In this document: piece by piece, positions 17,389-26,069 of the stretch | Numbering within the stretch: the stretch's first letter is position 1 | Layout of the letters: every line of letters starts with the position of its first letter | Assembly: GCA_015064785.1 (NCBI GenBank) | Contig: SVRM01000015.1 | Span: 1 to 48,336, forward strand | Direction: 5' to 3' | Length of the DNA stretch: 48,336 bases | Source of the DNA: Oscillospiraceae bacterium | GTDB taxonomy: Bacteria > Bacillota > Clostridia > Oscillospirales > CAG-272 | Program-made: the position numbers and the translations under genes | The notes under the pieces: generated by a model | Databases searched by the model: none | Seen by the model: the letters and a program-made list of their open reading frames with translations, nothing else | Told to the model about the DNA's origin: nothing

Positions 17389-18207
17389 TCAATCGTCTGA
17401 CCGTTGTTTACAGTCGGATGGCAGACACCCGATGTGACGCCGGAAGGTCTTTGTAAAGAACGACATATTGTGAAACCCGCAGGCTTCGGCGGCAGCTGTG
17501 ACGGAAGAACCATCCGCGATCATCGCCATTGCCGTGCGGCACCGATACTGGTTGATGTAGTCAACAACCGTCCGCTGTGTCAGCTGACGGAAAATCCGTG
17601 TCAAACTGTATTTGTCGGTATAAACAACGGCAGCAAGGGAATCCAGCGTGATCTTTTGCGGGTAATGTTCGCGGATATAGCCGATCGCACGTTTGACGGT
17701 ATCATGCGCCGGAACGCCTTTTATTTTTGGCGGCGGCAGCGTATGCGTGTCCGCAAGCAAAATCAAAAGGCGCAGCGTCAGAATCTGAAGTCCGGCACAG
17801 CGATACGGTGCGTTCTCTGTGTTGTAAAGCAGGACAAGTTCCCGGCACAGCGCAAGACAGTCCGGGTCCCGAAAGCGCGGGGCAAAGAACAGTGCTGTTG
17901 GCTCAAAGCCTGCGCGCCGGCAAAAGGTCGGATCAAAGAGCAGGCTCGTATAGAGCAAATATTCTTCCGTGCCGGTATAGTGAATGGCACCGGAATTGAC
18001 AAGTACGATGTCATCCGGCAAAAACGGGTGCCGATCACCGTCGATGAGCACCGTTCCCTCCCCGGCAAGACAAAATTGCAGTTCAATATGATCGTGCCAG
18101 TTTGCCGCAGACGAACAGGTCAGCGGTGTTCTGTGCAGATCGTCGTAAAGCACAAACGGGATACCATCATTTGATGCTCCGTATTCTTCATAGCGGATAC
18201 CGGACAT
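17389..18207 (-). CDS. AraC-family transcriptional regulator
   Basis: A 272-residue regulator with a cupin-like sensor domain (about 1-150; NWHDHIELQFCLAGEGTVLIDG is the typical HxHxxxE-type strand pattern) and two helix-turn-helix motifs in the last 100 residues (ITLDSLAAVVYTDKYSLTRIFRQ and VTAAAEACGFHNMSFFTKTFR). Start 18207 is preceded by GGGAGG; the longer frame to 18282 has no ribosome site. It probably senses a sugar and controls itself, the Gfo/Idh-like gene behind it and the opposing operon at 18387, whose promoter overlaps its own. Confidence 0.92.
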   Translation of the reverse strand: MSGIRYEEYGASNDGIPFVLYDDLHRTPLTCSSAANWHDHIELQFCLAGEGTVLIDGDRHPFLPDDIVLVNSGAIHYTGTEEYLLYTSLLFDPTFCRRAGFEPTALFFAPRFRDPDCLALCRELVLLYNTENAPYRCAGLQILTLRLLILLADTHTLPPPKIKGVPAHDTVKRAIGYIREHYPQKITLDSLAAVVYTDKYSLTRIFRQLTQRTVVDYINQYRCRTAMAMIADGSSVTAAAEACGFHNMSFFTKTFRRHIGCLPSDCKQRSDD

Positions 18208-18291
18208 GGCCGTCCTCCCTTCCGTTCTGCGGCTGTTTTGCCAAATGCTGCAAGAATGCAAGATAGTGTTATAAAATACCAATATACGTCA

Positions 18292-18320
18292 TTGACCGAC
18301 CGCCGCAAACCCTGTATAAT
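18292..18320 (+). promoter_or_regulatory. Promoter of YgjV/propeller/SBP operon
   Basis: TTGACC (18292-18297), 17 bases, TATAAT (18315-18320); start expected near 18327. It points toward the minus-strand promoter at 18330-18358, with the two -10 boxes only nine bases apart. Confidence 0.8.
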
Positions 18321-18329
18321 AGTAATATC

Positions 18330-18358
18330 ATTATAACATATCCTTGTACGTGATGCAA
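18330..18358 (-). promoter_or_regulatory. Promoter of AraC/Gfo-Idh-like operon
   Basis: On the minus strand TTGCAT (18358-18353), 17 bases, TATAAT (18335-18330); start expected near 18323, giving a leader of about 115 bases. It faces the plus-strand promoter, so both cannot be occupied at once. Confidence 0.7.
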
Positions 18359-18386
18359 GTAATTTTCAGAAATTGAGGTGATGTTC

Positions 18387-18902
18387 ATGCAATGGATCGC
18401 ACAGATCTTCGGTATCGGGGCAATGATCTCTCTTTTTTCCATTTATCAGCAGAACAGCAGAAAACGGCTGATTACCTGCAAGCTGTGTGCCGATGTCTGC
18501 TGGGTCATTCACTACTTTTTTCTCGGTGCATACGGCGGCATGGTACCCAACTTCGTCGGCATCTTCCGTGAGCTGGTCTTTTTGCAGAGAGACAAAAAGA
18601 CCTGGGCCGGAAAGCCGTGGATTCCGCTGATCTTTATTGCAGTCAACTGGTGCATTGGATTTTCCACATTTTCATCACCAATCAATATCCTGCCGATAGC
18701 AGCATCCACGTTTGTGACGGTATCCCTTTGGCTGCGACGCCCTGCCCTGACCAAAATGATCTCCGTTCCGGTATCGCTGACCTTCTTGATTTATGACTGC
18801 TTCGTCGGCTCGTACATCGGAATAATCAATGAATCGATTGCAATTCTGTCTATCGTGATTAACTACATCAAAAACAGAACACAAAAACAGAAGGAGAACT
18901 GA
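18387..18902 (+). CDS. YgjV-family membrane protein
   Basis: A 171-residue hydrophobic protein with about five to six membrane helices. The start (WIAQIFGIGAMISLFSIYQ) and the mid-protein Trp/His motif (CWVIHYFFLGAYGG) resemble the YgjV inner-membrane family, proteins of unknown function. ATG 18387 has GAGGTG at 18375-18380; ATG 18381 and GTG 18378 overlap that site. It is translated just ahead of the propeller-like gene (one base between stop and start). It could serve as an accessory membrane component for the locus, but no transport motif is visible. Confidence 0.75.
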   Translation: MQWIAQIFGIGAMISLFSIYQQNSRKRLITCKLCADVCWVIHYFFLGAYGGMVPNFVGIFRELVFLQRDKKTWAGKPWIPLIFIAVNWCIGFSTFSSPINILPIAASTFVTVSLWLRRPALTKMISVPVSLTFLIYDCFVGSYIGIINESIAILSIVINYIKNRTQKQKEN

Positions 18903-18903
18903 C

Positions 18904-20124
18904 ATGGAACAAACACGCTGCGTATTTACGCCCGACTGCAAAACCGACGCCGCTGTCATTACAATTCCCGGCGAACGCATTGCAAGCCCTGCCACGGTTC
19001 TGGAAACCAATGTGGCAGACATTGTCCGCCTGCGCGGTGACCGCTTCGCCGATGAAATCCGTGATCGCTTCTTTGCCAACTTTGAGAAAACAGAAGCAGC
19101 GGTGAATGCCGGACGGGCAGATATGGTGGACCGGATGGTGCACGTCTCCACCTTTCTGCATATCGGCGGCACGATATATATGACCTATTACGCCAATACA
19201 CAGACCACGGCGGAGGATCCGAACTACCAGACTGCGCGCATTGTTTTTTGCCCCGACGACCGTCCGGAGGAAATGACATACTGTGATGTGCAGTCCGTCG
19301 GTGACATCTGCGGCGGCAGACGGGTCAATATGGTCTACGATACAATCCTTGCACAGTGCGATGCACATACGCTTCTGGTGCTGTGGACAGCAAAGGTCGG
19401 GGACACCTACTACCGCCTCTGCCGTCCGTTTGATCTTGACACGCACACCCTTGGGGACATCCGCGTTAATCGGTTCCGTGTCGGCAATGTTGAGAACGAT
19501 TTCAGCACGACCGGCATCACCTCCGCCCTTGCCGCAAACGGAATCGGCATCAAAACGATGTACAGCGACATCGGGATTATGCAGAAGTTCACCTCCCGCA
19601 TCGAGGGGGGCGAACGGTATTACTACACCGGTACCTACAGCGGCGACTTCAACTGCATCATCAAGAGCCGCGACTTTGTTACATGGGAATATGTTTCCCA
19701 GCCGGATTTCCCGAATCTTTCCAAGTGGGAAAATGCCGTGTATCTTCTTGGGGACAAATGCTATTACTTTGTCCGCCAGCACGACGAAACACCCTACGGA
19801 TTTCTGACATCCTATGACCTGGAGACGGGAGAATGGGCACAGCCGGTTCTCATCGGCGACAGCCAGTCCCGCGGCGACTTTATCCTCTTTGCGGGAGAGC
19901 TGTACCTGTTCCACGCACCCATCGACCGCGAACACATCGGTATTGTCAGAATCAACACGGAGAATCTTGCGAAAAGTGCACTTGTCGTACAGGCGAAGAT
20001 GCACTCCAGCTGCTTCTATCCGTTTGTGCAGTACTACGACGATACCTCCCTTGCTATGTCGTATACCGTTGCAAGACAGCATATCACACTGGCGCGCTTT
20101 TCAATGGAAGACTGTCTAAAATAA
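18904..20124 (+). CDS. Predicted beta-propeller carbohydrate-active protein
   Basis: A 406-residue protein without signal peptide. Regularly spaced beta-rich blocks with aromatic residues (TFLHIGGTIYMTYYAN, YYYTGTYSGDF, CIIKSRDFVTWEYV, GFLTSYDLETGEW) are the blade pattern of five-bladed glycoside hydrolase or sialidase propellers. SRDFVTWE is the phrase common in GH43/GH32-like folds. I cannot place the three catalytic acids with certainty, so a family number is not given. AAGGAG lies eight bases before the start. It is the middle gene of an operon with a YgjV-like protein and an SBP, which favours a glycan-processing role. Confidence 0.6.
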   Translation: MEQTRCVFTPDCKTDAAVITIPGERIASPATVLETNVADIVRLRGDRFADEIRDRFFANFEKTEAAVNAGRADMVDRMVHVSTFLHIGGTIYMTYYANTQTTAEDPNYQTARIVFCPDDRPEEMTYCDVQSVGDICGGRRVNMVYDTILAQCDAHTLLVLWTAKVGDTYYRLCRPFDLDTHTLGDIRVNRFRVGNVENDFSTTGITSALAANGIGIKTMYSDIGIMQKFTSRIEGGERYYYTGTYSGDFNCIIKSRDFVTWEYVSQPDFPNLSKWENAVYLLGDKCYYFVRQHDETPYGFLTSYDLETGEWAQPVLIGDSQSRGDFILFAGELYLFHAPIDREHIGIVRINTENLAKSALVVQAKMHSSCFYPFVQYYDDTSLAMSYTVARQHITLARFSMEDCLK

Positions 20125-20146
20125 ATAAAAAGAAAGGATTTGTGTT

Positions 20147-21595
20147 ATGGAAAAGAAAAACAAAATGCTTCCGTTCGCTGCCCTTGTGACCCTTAGCATA
20201 CTGCTTGTATCCTGCGGCACCTCCGGAACTGCGGTCGATACAGAAGCCGCGGTCACAACTGCTGACACCGAAGCACCTGCGACCGAAACCGAAGCCTTTG
20301 TCCCGGAACTTCCCGAGGCAGATTACGGCGGTGCAATCTTTACCTTTCTCAACGGCAATACCGGCTATACCTACTGTGATATTGTCGTGGAGGAGGAAAC
20401 CGGGGATGTTGTTTATGACACATTGTTCCGGCGCAATATGGGCGTTGAGGAGGCATACAACATCCGCTTTGCAGAGGTTTCCAGCAAATCGATTGTCAAT
20501 GATGCACTCAAGTCGGTACAGGCAGGCGACAACAGCTATGATGTTGCGCTGATGCAGTGTGAAAATGCGCTGAAGCTGATGCTCGACAACGCGGCTGTCG
20601 ATTTTGCGGAAATTCCGTATCTGAATATGGATCAGCCGTGGTGGATGCAGAGCGCACAGGAAACCATGTCCATCGACCACCGAAATTTCTTTGCCCTGAG
20701 CATGTTTGACATTTCGCATTTTGAAACAGCACGTGTGCTGTTCTTCAACCGGACCATGACCGAGCGGTACGATCTGACATCTCCATACACGCTCGTCGAC
20801 GACGGCACATGGACGCTTGATAAATTCCGCGAATATGCACTTGCCGCGATTTCTGATCTGGACGGTGACGGCACCTTTACAACGGCAGACCAGTACGGCT
20901 TTACCGCCTATGCCAATGTCGGAGCACCGGCGCTGATGATCGGCATCGAAGCACCGCTGACCCTGTCCAAGGACGAGGACGACATGCCGCTGTTTGATAT
21001 GGAAAACGAGTATTACTTCGGACGGCTGAATCTGCTGTGTGATATGCTGTTCTGCCAGGACGGTTTTCTGAATCTCGGTTGGAGCAAAGGTGATACACGT
21101 TCCTTTGAGGAAGGCCGCTGTATGTTCTATATCAACACACTGACCACTGTCAACGGTATGCGCGACATGACGGATGAATTCGGCATCATTCCGACGCCGA
21201 AGTACGATGAAGCACAGGCGGAATACTGCAACTACGGCGGAAGCCCGTTCTATATGGTTGTCCCGCCGACAACCGAGGATTTGTCACGTACCGGTGCGGT
21301 GCTTGAAATGCTCGCCTACACCTCGGTCGGTGTGGTTGATACCGCCTATTACGATGTCCTCTTGCAGGGCAAGATTTCCCGCGATGCGGACACCCGCAGA
21401 ATGCTTGATCTGATTTTCTCCACGCAGATTTATCAGACACCGATTGCGCAGAAGTATGTGCAGACCGACTTGGTCGATGCGTATATCTGGAAAAACAACA
21501 CAGATTTTGCTTCGTATTTTGCAAAAAAGCGGAATCAGATTCAGAAGGACATCGACGAGGCTGTGCAGGCGTATCAGTCGAATACGCAGTCGTAA
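20147..21595 (+). CDS. Extracellular solute-binding lipoprotein (SBP-1)
   Basis: A 482-residue lipoprotein with lipobox LVSC (Cys23), a Thr/Glu/Ala-rich linker (about 25-50) and a two-lobed sugar-type binding fold. Conserved family landmarks are LPEADYGG, VVYDTLFRRN, QPWWMQ, DGTWTLDKF and IPTPKYDEAQ. A DLDGDGTFTTAD stretch (about 237-250) looks like an EF-hand-type calcium loop. It should capture a sugar or glycan for an ABC importer, yet no permease or ATPase gene is beside it. It ends the operon, 39 bases before a terminator. Confidence 0.9.
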   Translation: MEKKNKMLPFAALVTLSILLVSCGTSGTAVDTEAAVTTADTEAPATETEAFVPELPEADYGGAIFTFLNGNTGYTYCDIVVEEETGDVVYDTLFRRNMGVEEAYNIRFAEVSSKSIVNDALKSVQAGDNSYDVALMQCENALKLMLDNAAVDFAEIPYLNMDQPWWMQSAQETMSIDHRNFFALSMFDISHFETARVLFFNRTMTERYDLTSPYTLVDDGTWTLDKFREYALAAISDLDGDGTFTTADQYGFTAYANVGAPALMIGIEAPLTLSKDEDDMPLFDMENEYYFGRLNLLCDMLFCQDGFLNLGWSKGDTRSFEEGRCMFYINTLTTVNGMRDMTDEFGIIPTPKYDEAQAEYCNYGGSPFYMVVPPTTEDLSRTGAVLEMLAYTSVGVVDTAYYDVLLQGKISRDADTRRMLDLIFSTQIYQTPIAQKYVQTDLVDAYIWKNNTDFASYFAKKRNQIQKDIDEAVQAYQSNTQS

Positions 21596-21634
21596 CCCAA
21601 TTCCCGCTCTTTCTTCCGGGCAGCCATCAATATG

Positions 21635-21694
21635 TAATACCCCTTACAGCAGATCATGCAAAGCATGATGCAACCTGTAGGGGTATTATTGTTT
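21635..21694. terminator. Rho-independent terminator
   Basis: TAATACCCCTTACAG (21635-21649) pairs with CTGTAGGGGTATTA (21675-21688) with one bulge, and an inner ATCATGC/GCATGAT stem sits in the loop. TTGTTTT follows. It ends the SBP-1 operon and could also act on minus-strand reading. Confidence 0.8.
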
Positions 21695-21699
21695 TCAGT

Positions 21700-21915
21700 A
21701 TGAATGTACGGAATCTGCTCCGCCGAATCCACGCGCAGATGAACACCGGGTGCCCGAATATCGGCACAGCCCTGCAATGCCACAACAATCCGTGCATATG
21801 CCGCACCGTCGCCGGCATCACAGTGATGCTCCCGCTCGTACCGTGCATGTGTAACACGCAGTCCGGTCATACAAAGCTGTTTTTCCCATGTTTGTCTTGA
21901 CTCCAAACAAAACAC
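21700..21915 (-). pseudogene. Possible remnant of a regulator-like domain
   Basis: The minus-strand frame just after the AraC gene encodes about 72 residues (HARYERE and GCADIRAPGVHLRVDSAEQ) whose strand pattern is like the cupin sensor part of AraC-type regulators. It then runs straight into the terminator hairpin, so no complete protein is possible. It may be a truncated duplicate or chance coding. No clear ribosome site. Confidence 0.25.
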
Positions 21916-21916
21916 C

Positions 21917-22822
21917 TCAATTCTGATCTTTCATTTCCATGAAATCCTGCTGTGTCTGCCGCAGAATTCCCCCCCTCGGCGTACACCCGAACTCCTTTTT
22001 ATACGCACGCAGCAAATTGCGCACACTGCCAAATCCGCACAGCTCTGCCGCTTCTGCCAGACGCATTGTCGGATTCTCCTTCAGCACCGTCATAACATCC
22101 AACGCACGGAGATGGTTCACATAAGCGGTAATGGTCATGTGAAAAACGCGGTGAAACTGATCCGACAGTGTCTTCTGCGAACAAAGCAGAAGACGGGCAA
22201 GCGCCGGTATGTGAATGGGTTCTCTGAAATGCAGATGCAGATATTTCAGCAGTTCAATCAGTACAACCGACGAAGCTCCCTGCTCACACAATCCGCAGAC
22301 CGCTGCCACCGTCATCACCACTGCGGCAGACAAAGACCGCTCAATCTGCGCAAGCTCCGCTGCATGGGCAGACATATACAGCCCCTGCCGTTTGTTGACA
22401 CAGTACAGCATTTTCAGCAAAGACAGCAGCGTACCGTCATCATGCCGGACGCATCGGGTAAAGGTTTTCCCTTCCAGCTGCTTCGCCGCACCGCCAAGTA
22501 AGGAGGGCGGGATGAGAATGACCCAGCGGCGTGCCGGCATGTCGCTGATGCAGTCATGAATGGTAAAGCTCGAAACGGCCGCAAAATCTCCCGCCTGTAA
22601 ATCATATTCCTCTCCTGCAATGATGACGCGGAAGGAGCCGGTTTCGGCATACAAAAGCTCAATACAGTTGTGAAAATGCAGGACATTGTGTCCGCCCGTC
22701 GGAATGTCATAGCACTCCGTGAACAGCACCGCCTCCTCATCCCGGAAAAGCTCATAATGAAATTTTCTTGCGTGCGCAATGCCCTCCTCGTTGTTGTATA
22801 GAATGACATACCGTTCTTCCAT
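21917..22822 (-). CDS. AraC-family transcriptional regulator
   Basis: A 301-residue regulator: N-terminal cupin sensor (about 20-110; HNVLHFHNCIELLYAETGSFRVI) and C-terminal double helix-turn-helix (IPALARLLLCSQKTLSDQFHRVFH and MRLAEAAELCGFGSVRNLLRAYKKEFGCTPRG). Start 22822 is set by GGAG seven bases upstream; the frame extends to 22873 but lacks a ribosome site. Its promoter overlaps the opposing phosphodiesterase/SBP promoter, so it very likely controls that operon. Confidence 0.92.
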   Translation of the reverse strand: MEERYVILYNNEEGIAHARKFHYELFRDEEAVLFTECYDIPTGGHNVLHFHNCIELLYAETGSFRVIIAGEEYDLQAGDFAAVSSFTIHDCISDMPARRWVILIPPSLLGGAAKQLEGKTFTRCVRHDDGTLLSLLKMLYCVNKRQGLYMSAHAAELAQIERSLSAAVVMTVAAVCGLCEQGASSVVLIELLKYLHLHFREPIHIPALARLLLCSQKTLSDQFHRVFHMTITAYVNHLRALDVMTVLKENPTMRLAEAAELCGFGSVRNLLRAYKKEFGCTPRGGILRQTQQDFMEMKDQN

Positions 22823-22872
22823 GTTCACACTCCGTTCATCGAATTCTGTCGCTATTTTCCCGTATTCAGACA

Positions 22873-22901
22873 TTTACATTTTACCATAAATCTGATATAA
22901 T
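22873..22901 (+). promoter_or_regulatory. Promoter of phosphodiesterase/SBP operon
   Basis: TTTACA (22873-22878), 17 bases, TATAAT (22896-22901) with an extended TGA just before it. Start near 22908. The -35 and -10 boxes coincide almost exactly with the -10 and -35 boxes of the minus-strand promoter. Confidence 0.85.
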
Positions 22902-22906
22902 TACAA
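22878..22906 (-). promoter_or_regulatory. Promoter of AraC regulator
   Basis: On the minus strand TTGTAA (22906-22901), 17 bases, TAAAAT (22883-22878); start near 22871, with a leader of about 50 bases. It overlaps the opposing promoter over its whole length. Confidence 0.6.
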
Positions 22907-22919
22907 TAGTTTACAGGAA

Positions 22920-22932
22920 AATTGTCACAATT
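22920..22932. promoter_or_regulatory. Palindrome near transcription start
   Basis: AATTGT-C-ACAATT is a perfect 13-base palindrome about 12-24 bases downstream of the expected plus-strand start. That is a repressor-like position. It may be an operator of the phosphodiesterase/SBP operon. Confidence 0.4.
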
Positions 22933-22958
22933 GCGATTTAAGGAAAGGAAGTACGATC

Positions 22959-24494
22959 ATGGACCTGACATTTGGTACCTATCAGCGCGTACTCATGCTC
23001 GGCATTGACGGCATGGGTGCTTTCAATCGATTTGCCGACACACCGAATATTGACCGCATTTTTGCAAAAGGCGCTGTGACCCATCACGCACTTGCCGCAA
23101 AACCGACGATCAGTACCGCCTGCTGGACCACCATGCTGACCGGTGCGATTCCTGAGGTGCACGGTCTGATTCATTCGCTGGTTCCGCCGGCAGTCCCAAC
23201 CATATTCCGACTTGTCAAGGACGCTTTTCCCGATGCCGAGACAGCAGTCTTTTCCGGCTGGTCCCCGATTGCTCATGAAATTGTCGCACCCGGCGGCGGT
23301 GCGGACACCTCCGATGCCGGGGAAGATGATGCCCTGTGCGAGCGGCTGCTTGCCTATCTTGACAACCATGATCCGAAGTTATTGTTCGTACAGCTCGATC
23401 ATGTGGACGGCGCAGGACATACGACCGGTTACGGCTCGCAGGGTCATCTGGATGCCATTTCCCATGCAGACGAACAGTTCGGACAAATCTATGCAAAATA
23501 CGAGGAACGCGATCTGCTCCGCGATACGCTCATCATTGTCACCGCAGACCACGGCGGTACGGTTCATTGCAGTCATGGGGACTGGTCGGACGGAGAACGG
23601 TTTGTATTCTTCGGCATCGCCGGAAAAAACGTCCTTCCCGGAGAAATCGGAGAGATCAACCAGCGCGACTACCCTGCCATTGTGCTTCATGCACTCGGCA
23701 TCACCCCGCCGCCGTTTGACACAAACGGATATGCCGCGCAAATGCCAACCGGTATTTTTGCCGATGCGGGAATTATGAACCGCCAGCCGGTGTATCCGAA
23801 ATTTTTGCCGTTTGCACCGCAAAAACGCGCACAGCCGGAACACGGCAGTCCCGAACACATCGGAAATTATCTGGATACCGACCGTATCCGCTTCTGGCTG
23901 ACATTTGAGGACGGCGTGGCGGATGTCACACACAACTGCACAACGACAGTGGAATCCGGCATCATCAAGACCTACAACAACGGCTTTATCGGCAAGAGCG
24001 GCGAATTCGGGGCGGGCGTTCTGCGTATTGACGGCATGACGCACGGGGATGTCTTTGCCTTTGCGTTCTGGTACTTCAACTCACCCGATTGCCGCTGGAT
24101 GGATCTGTTCTCCAATGCGGACGGTGTACACAACAGCTTTACCATTGCGCCTTACGGAGAAAGAGTCGGTATTTACGTCAAAAAGCCGGACGGAACCCAG
24201 CTTTACGAAAAACGCGTCGCGGCTGAAACTTATGAAGAAAGCACACTTAACCAATGGACGCACTTTCTCTTTGAGGTGAACTGTGCGGAAAACCGCATCA
24301 CCGCATATGTCAACTTTGAAGAAGCAAACAGTACATCTCTGCCCTACCCCCTTGCCGAACATTTTGATCTGTCCGTGCTTCGTATGGCGGCAGACCAATA
24401 TAACCGTGAGCTGTTCTTCAAGGTGGTTGACGACGTCATGGTGATTGACGGTCCCGCAGATCCTGCATCCCTCCGGGCATACTATCGCATCTGA
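22959..24494 (+). CDS. Type I phosphodiesterase-like enzyme fused to a LamG-type lectin domain
   Basis: A 511-residue protein. Residues 1-270 are an alkaline-phosphatase-superfamily (nucleotide pyrophosphatase/phosphodiesterase) core: LGIDGMGA supplies the first metal Asp, KPTISTACWTTMLTG holds the Thr/Ser nucleophile site, LDHVDGAGH and TADHGG supply the remaining metal Asp and His ligands. Residues 305-505 form a concanavalin/LamG-like beta-sandwich (FAFAFWYFNSPDCRWMDLFS, LNQWTHFLFEVN, RITAYVNFEE). No signal peptide, so it acts inside. AGGAAG precedes the start. The lectin-like tail suggests a phosphorylated or sulfated glycan substrate rather than a nucleotide. Confidence 0.8.
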   Translation: MDLTFGTYQRVLMLGIDGMGAFNRFADTPNIDRIFAKGAVTHHALAAKPTISTACWTTMLTGAIPEVHGLIHSLVPPAVPTIFRLVKDAFPDAETAVFSGWSPIAHEIVAPGGGADTSDAGEDDALCERLLAYLDNHDPKLLFVQLDHVDGAGHTTGYGSQGHLDAISHADEQFGQIYAKYEERDLLRDTLIIVTADHGGTVHCSHGDWSDGERFVFFGIAGKNVLPGEIGEINQRDYPAIVLHALGITPPPFDTNGYAAQMPTGIFADAGIMNRQPVYPKFLPFAPQKRAQPEHGSPEHIGNYLDTDRIRFWLTFEDGVADVTHNCTTTVESGIIKTYNNGFIGKSGEFGAGVLRIDGMTHGDVFAFAFWYFNSPDCRWMDLFSNADGVHNSFTIAPYGERVGIYVKKPDGTQLYEKRVAAETYEESTLNQWTHFLFEVNCAENRITAYVNFEEANSTSLPYPLAEHFDLSVLRMAADQYNRELFFKVVDDVMVIDGPADPASLRAYYRI

Positions 24495-24525
24495 CCAAAC
24501 ACGACACACAGGGAGATTTACCGAT

Positions 24526-26004
24526 ATGAAACGATCATTGCTTTTCCGCGGACTGCTTTGTCTTGCAGTCCTCTCCACGCTGACTGCGGCATCCTGCTCC
24601 GACACAGACACCGAACCGTCAGTATCCGATACCACCGCTGAAACCGAAATCCAGACCGAGACTGCTGCCGAAACGGTCATGTATGAACCGGACAATCTTC
24701 CGGAACTGGACTTTGGCGGTGCAAATGTGCATATTTTCGGCCGTACCACAGATATTCCCGAATATTCCGTGGAGGAAGAAAACGGCGATATCGTCAATGA
24801 TGCGATATTCGTGCGCAACCGTACCGTGGAGGAACGGTTGAATATCACCCTCTCCGTCACACAAATCGACGGCGGCAACTATGACCGTGCGCAGTGGGTA
24901 AAAACCGTCACGCAAAGCACCATGGCGGGAGACGGTGCAAATGATATCGTCGGCGGTTATTCCATGACACTGGCAAGCCTTGCCAATGAGAGAATGCTGC
25001 TCAACCTGTACGATTACAGTTATCTTGATTTTGATAAGCCCTGGTGGCCGCCGTCACTGAATGAGGAAGCATCGATCGGCGATGCACTGTATTTCTGCTC
25101 CGGCGACATTTCCACGCATATGATTTATTATCTGTATGCGACCTATTTCAATCGGAAATTTATCACCGACTACGATCTGGAAGACCCGTATCAGCTCGTC
25201 CGCGACGGCAGATGGACACTGGACAAGCTGTATCAAATTTCATCGCAGGTCTACCGGGATCTCAACGGTGACGGTAAAAAGGACGGCGAAGACCAGTTCG
25301 GTTATCTGACTGACACGGTATATGCCGATTCGCTGTTTTTTGCTGCCGGTCTGAATACAACAGAAAAGGATGCTGATAATATCCCATATATTTCAGAGGA
25401 ATTCGGTGGTGAAAAAGCGCAGGCACTGCTCGAATCGCTCATCAACGCTTTCAAAACCAACAACGGTATGCTGCTGGTAGACGGCGGTTCCGAGGACACC
25501 TTTATGGCAGACCGCATTCTGTTCTATACCACAGAGGTGTTCTTTGCGGCCACCAAACTGCGCAATACCGAAATCGAATACGGCATTCTGCCCATTCCGA
25601 AGTACGACGAGGCGCAGGAGGACTATTACACCATTTCATCCTTCCCGTATAACCTGTTCGGGATTCCGCTGGATGCCAAGGATCCGGAAATGTCCGCCGC
25701 TGTCCTTGAATGTATGGCATCGGAATCCTACCGCACCGTCTCGCCTGCACTGTTTGAAACCGCACTCAAGGTCAAGTATGCGTCCGACAGCGATGTATCG
25801 GAAATGTATGATCTGATTCGCGCATCCAACTGCTTTGACTTCGGACGGATTTTCAATGACAGCTTAAACGGTATGACCTATACGATGTTCCGTGACTCCC
25901 TTTTCAAGGGTCAGACCGAATGGATGTCCAAATTCCAGAAAAGCACCAAGGTTCTGAATCGTTTGTTTGACAAGCTCATCGGAAATCTGACGGAAGATAT
26001 GTAA
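24526..26004 (+). CDS. Extracellular solute-binding lipoprotein (SBP-2)
   Basis: A 492-residue lipoprotein with lipobox AASC (Cys24), an acidic Thr/Glu linker and the same landmarks as SBP-1 (LPELDFGG, DIVNDAIFVRNRTVEE, KPWWPP, DGRWTLDKL, LPIPKYDEAQ). The calcium-loop-like stretch DLNGDGKKDGED is present (about 246-257). Start 24526 has GGGAGA upstream; the frame opens earlier inside the phosphodiesterase gene without a ribosome site. It is co-transcribed with the phosphodiesterase, so the pair may import and then process the same ligand. No permease gene is linked. Confidence 0.9.
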   Translation: MKRSLLFRGLLCLAVLSTLTAASCSDTDTEPSVSDTTAETEIQTETAAETVMYEPDNLPELDFGGANVHIFGRTTDIPEYSVEEENGDIVNDAIFVRNRTVEERLNITLSVTQIDGGNYDRAQWVKTVTQSTMAGDGANDIVGGYSMTLASLANERMLLNLYDYSYLDFDKPWWPPSLNEEASIGDALYFCSGDISTHMIYYLYATYFNRKFITDYDLEDPYQLVRDGRWTLDKLYQISSQVYRDLNGDGKKDGEDQFGYLTDTVYADSLFFAAGLNTTEKDADNIPYISEEFGGEKAQALLESLINAFKTNNGMLLVDGGSEDTFMADRILFYTTEVFFAATKLRNTEIEYGILPIPKYDEAQEDYYTISSFPYNLFGIPLDAKDPEMSAAVLECMASESYRTVSPALFETALKVKYASDSDVSEMYDLIRASNCFDFGRIFNDSLNGMTYTMFRDSLFKGQTEWMSKFQKSTKVLNRLFDKLIGNLTEDM

Positions 26005-26009
26005 AACCA

Positions 26010-26066
26010 AACAGGGGATCTGCAAAAAAGCAATGTTCTTGATTGCTTTTGCAGATCCCCTGTTTT
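26010..26066. terminator. Bidirectional terminator
   Basis: AACAGGGGATCTGCAAAA and its complement form a long stem (arms near 26010-26034 and 26041-26064) ending in TGTTTT. It sits between convergent genes and has A/T runs on both sides. Confidence 0.85.
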
Positions 26067-26069
26067 GAT

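Noticed and set aside
18868..20082. Long minus-strand open frame opposite the propeller-like gene
   Set aside because: No ribosome site, no motif, and it crosses the start of a convincing plus-strand operon.
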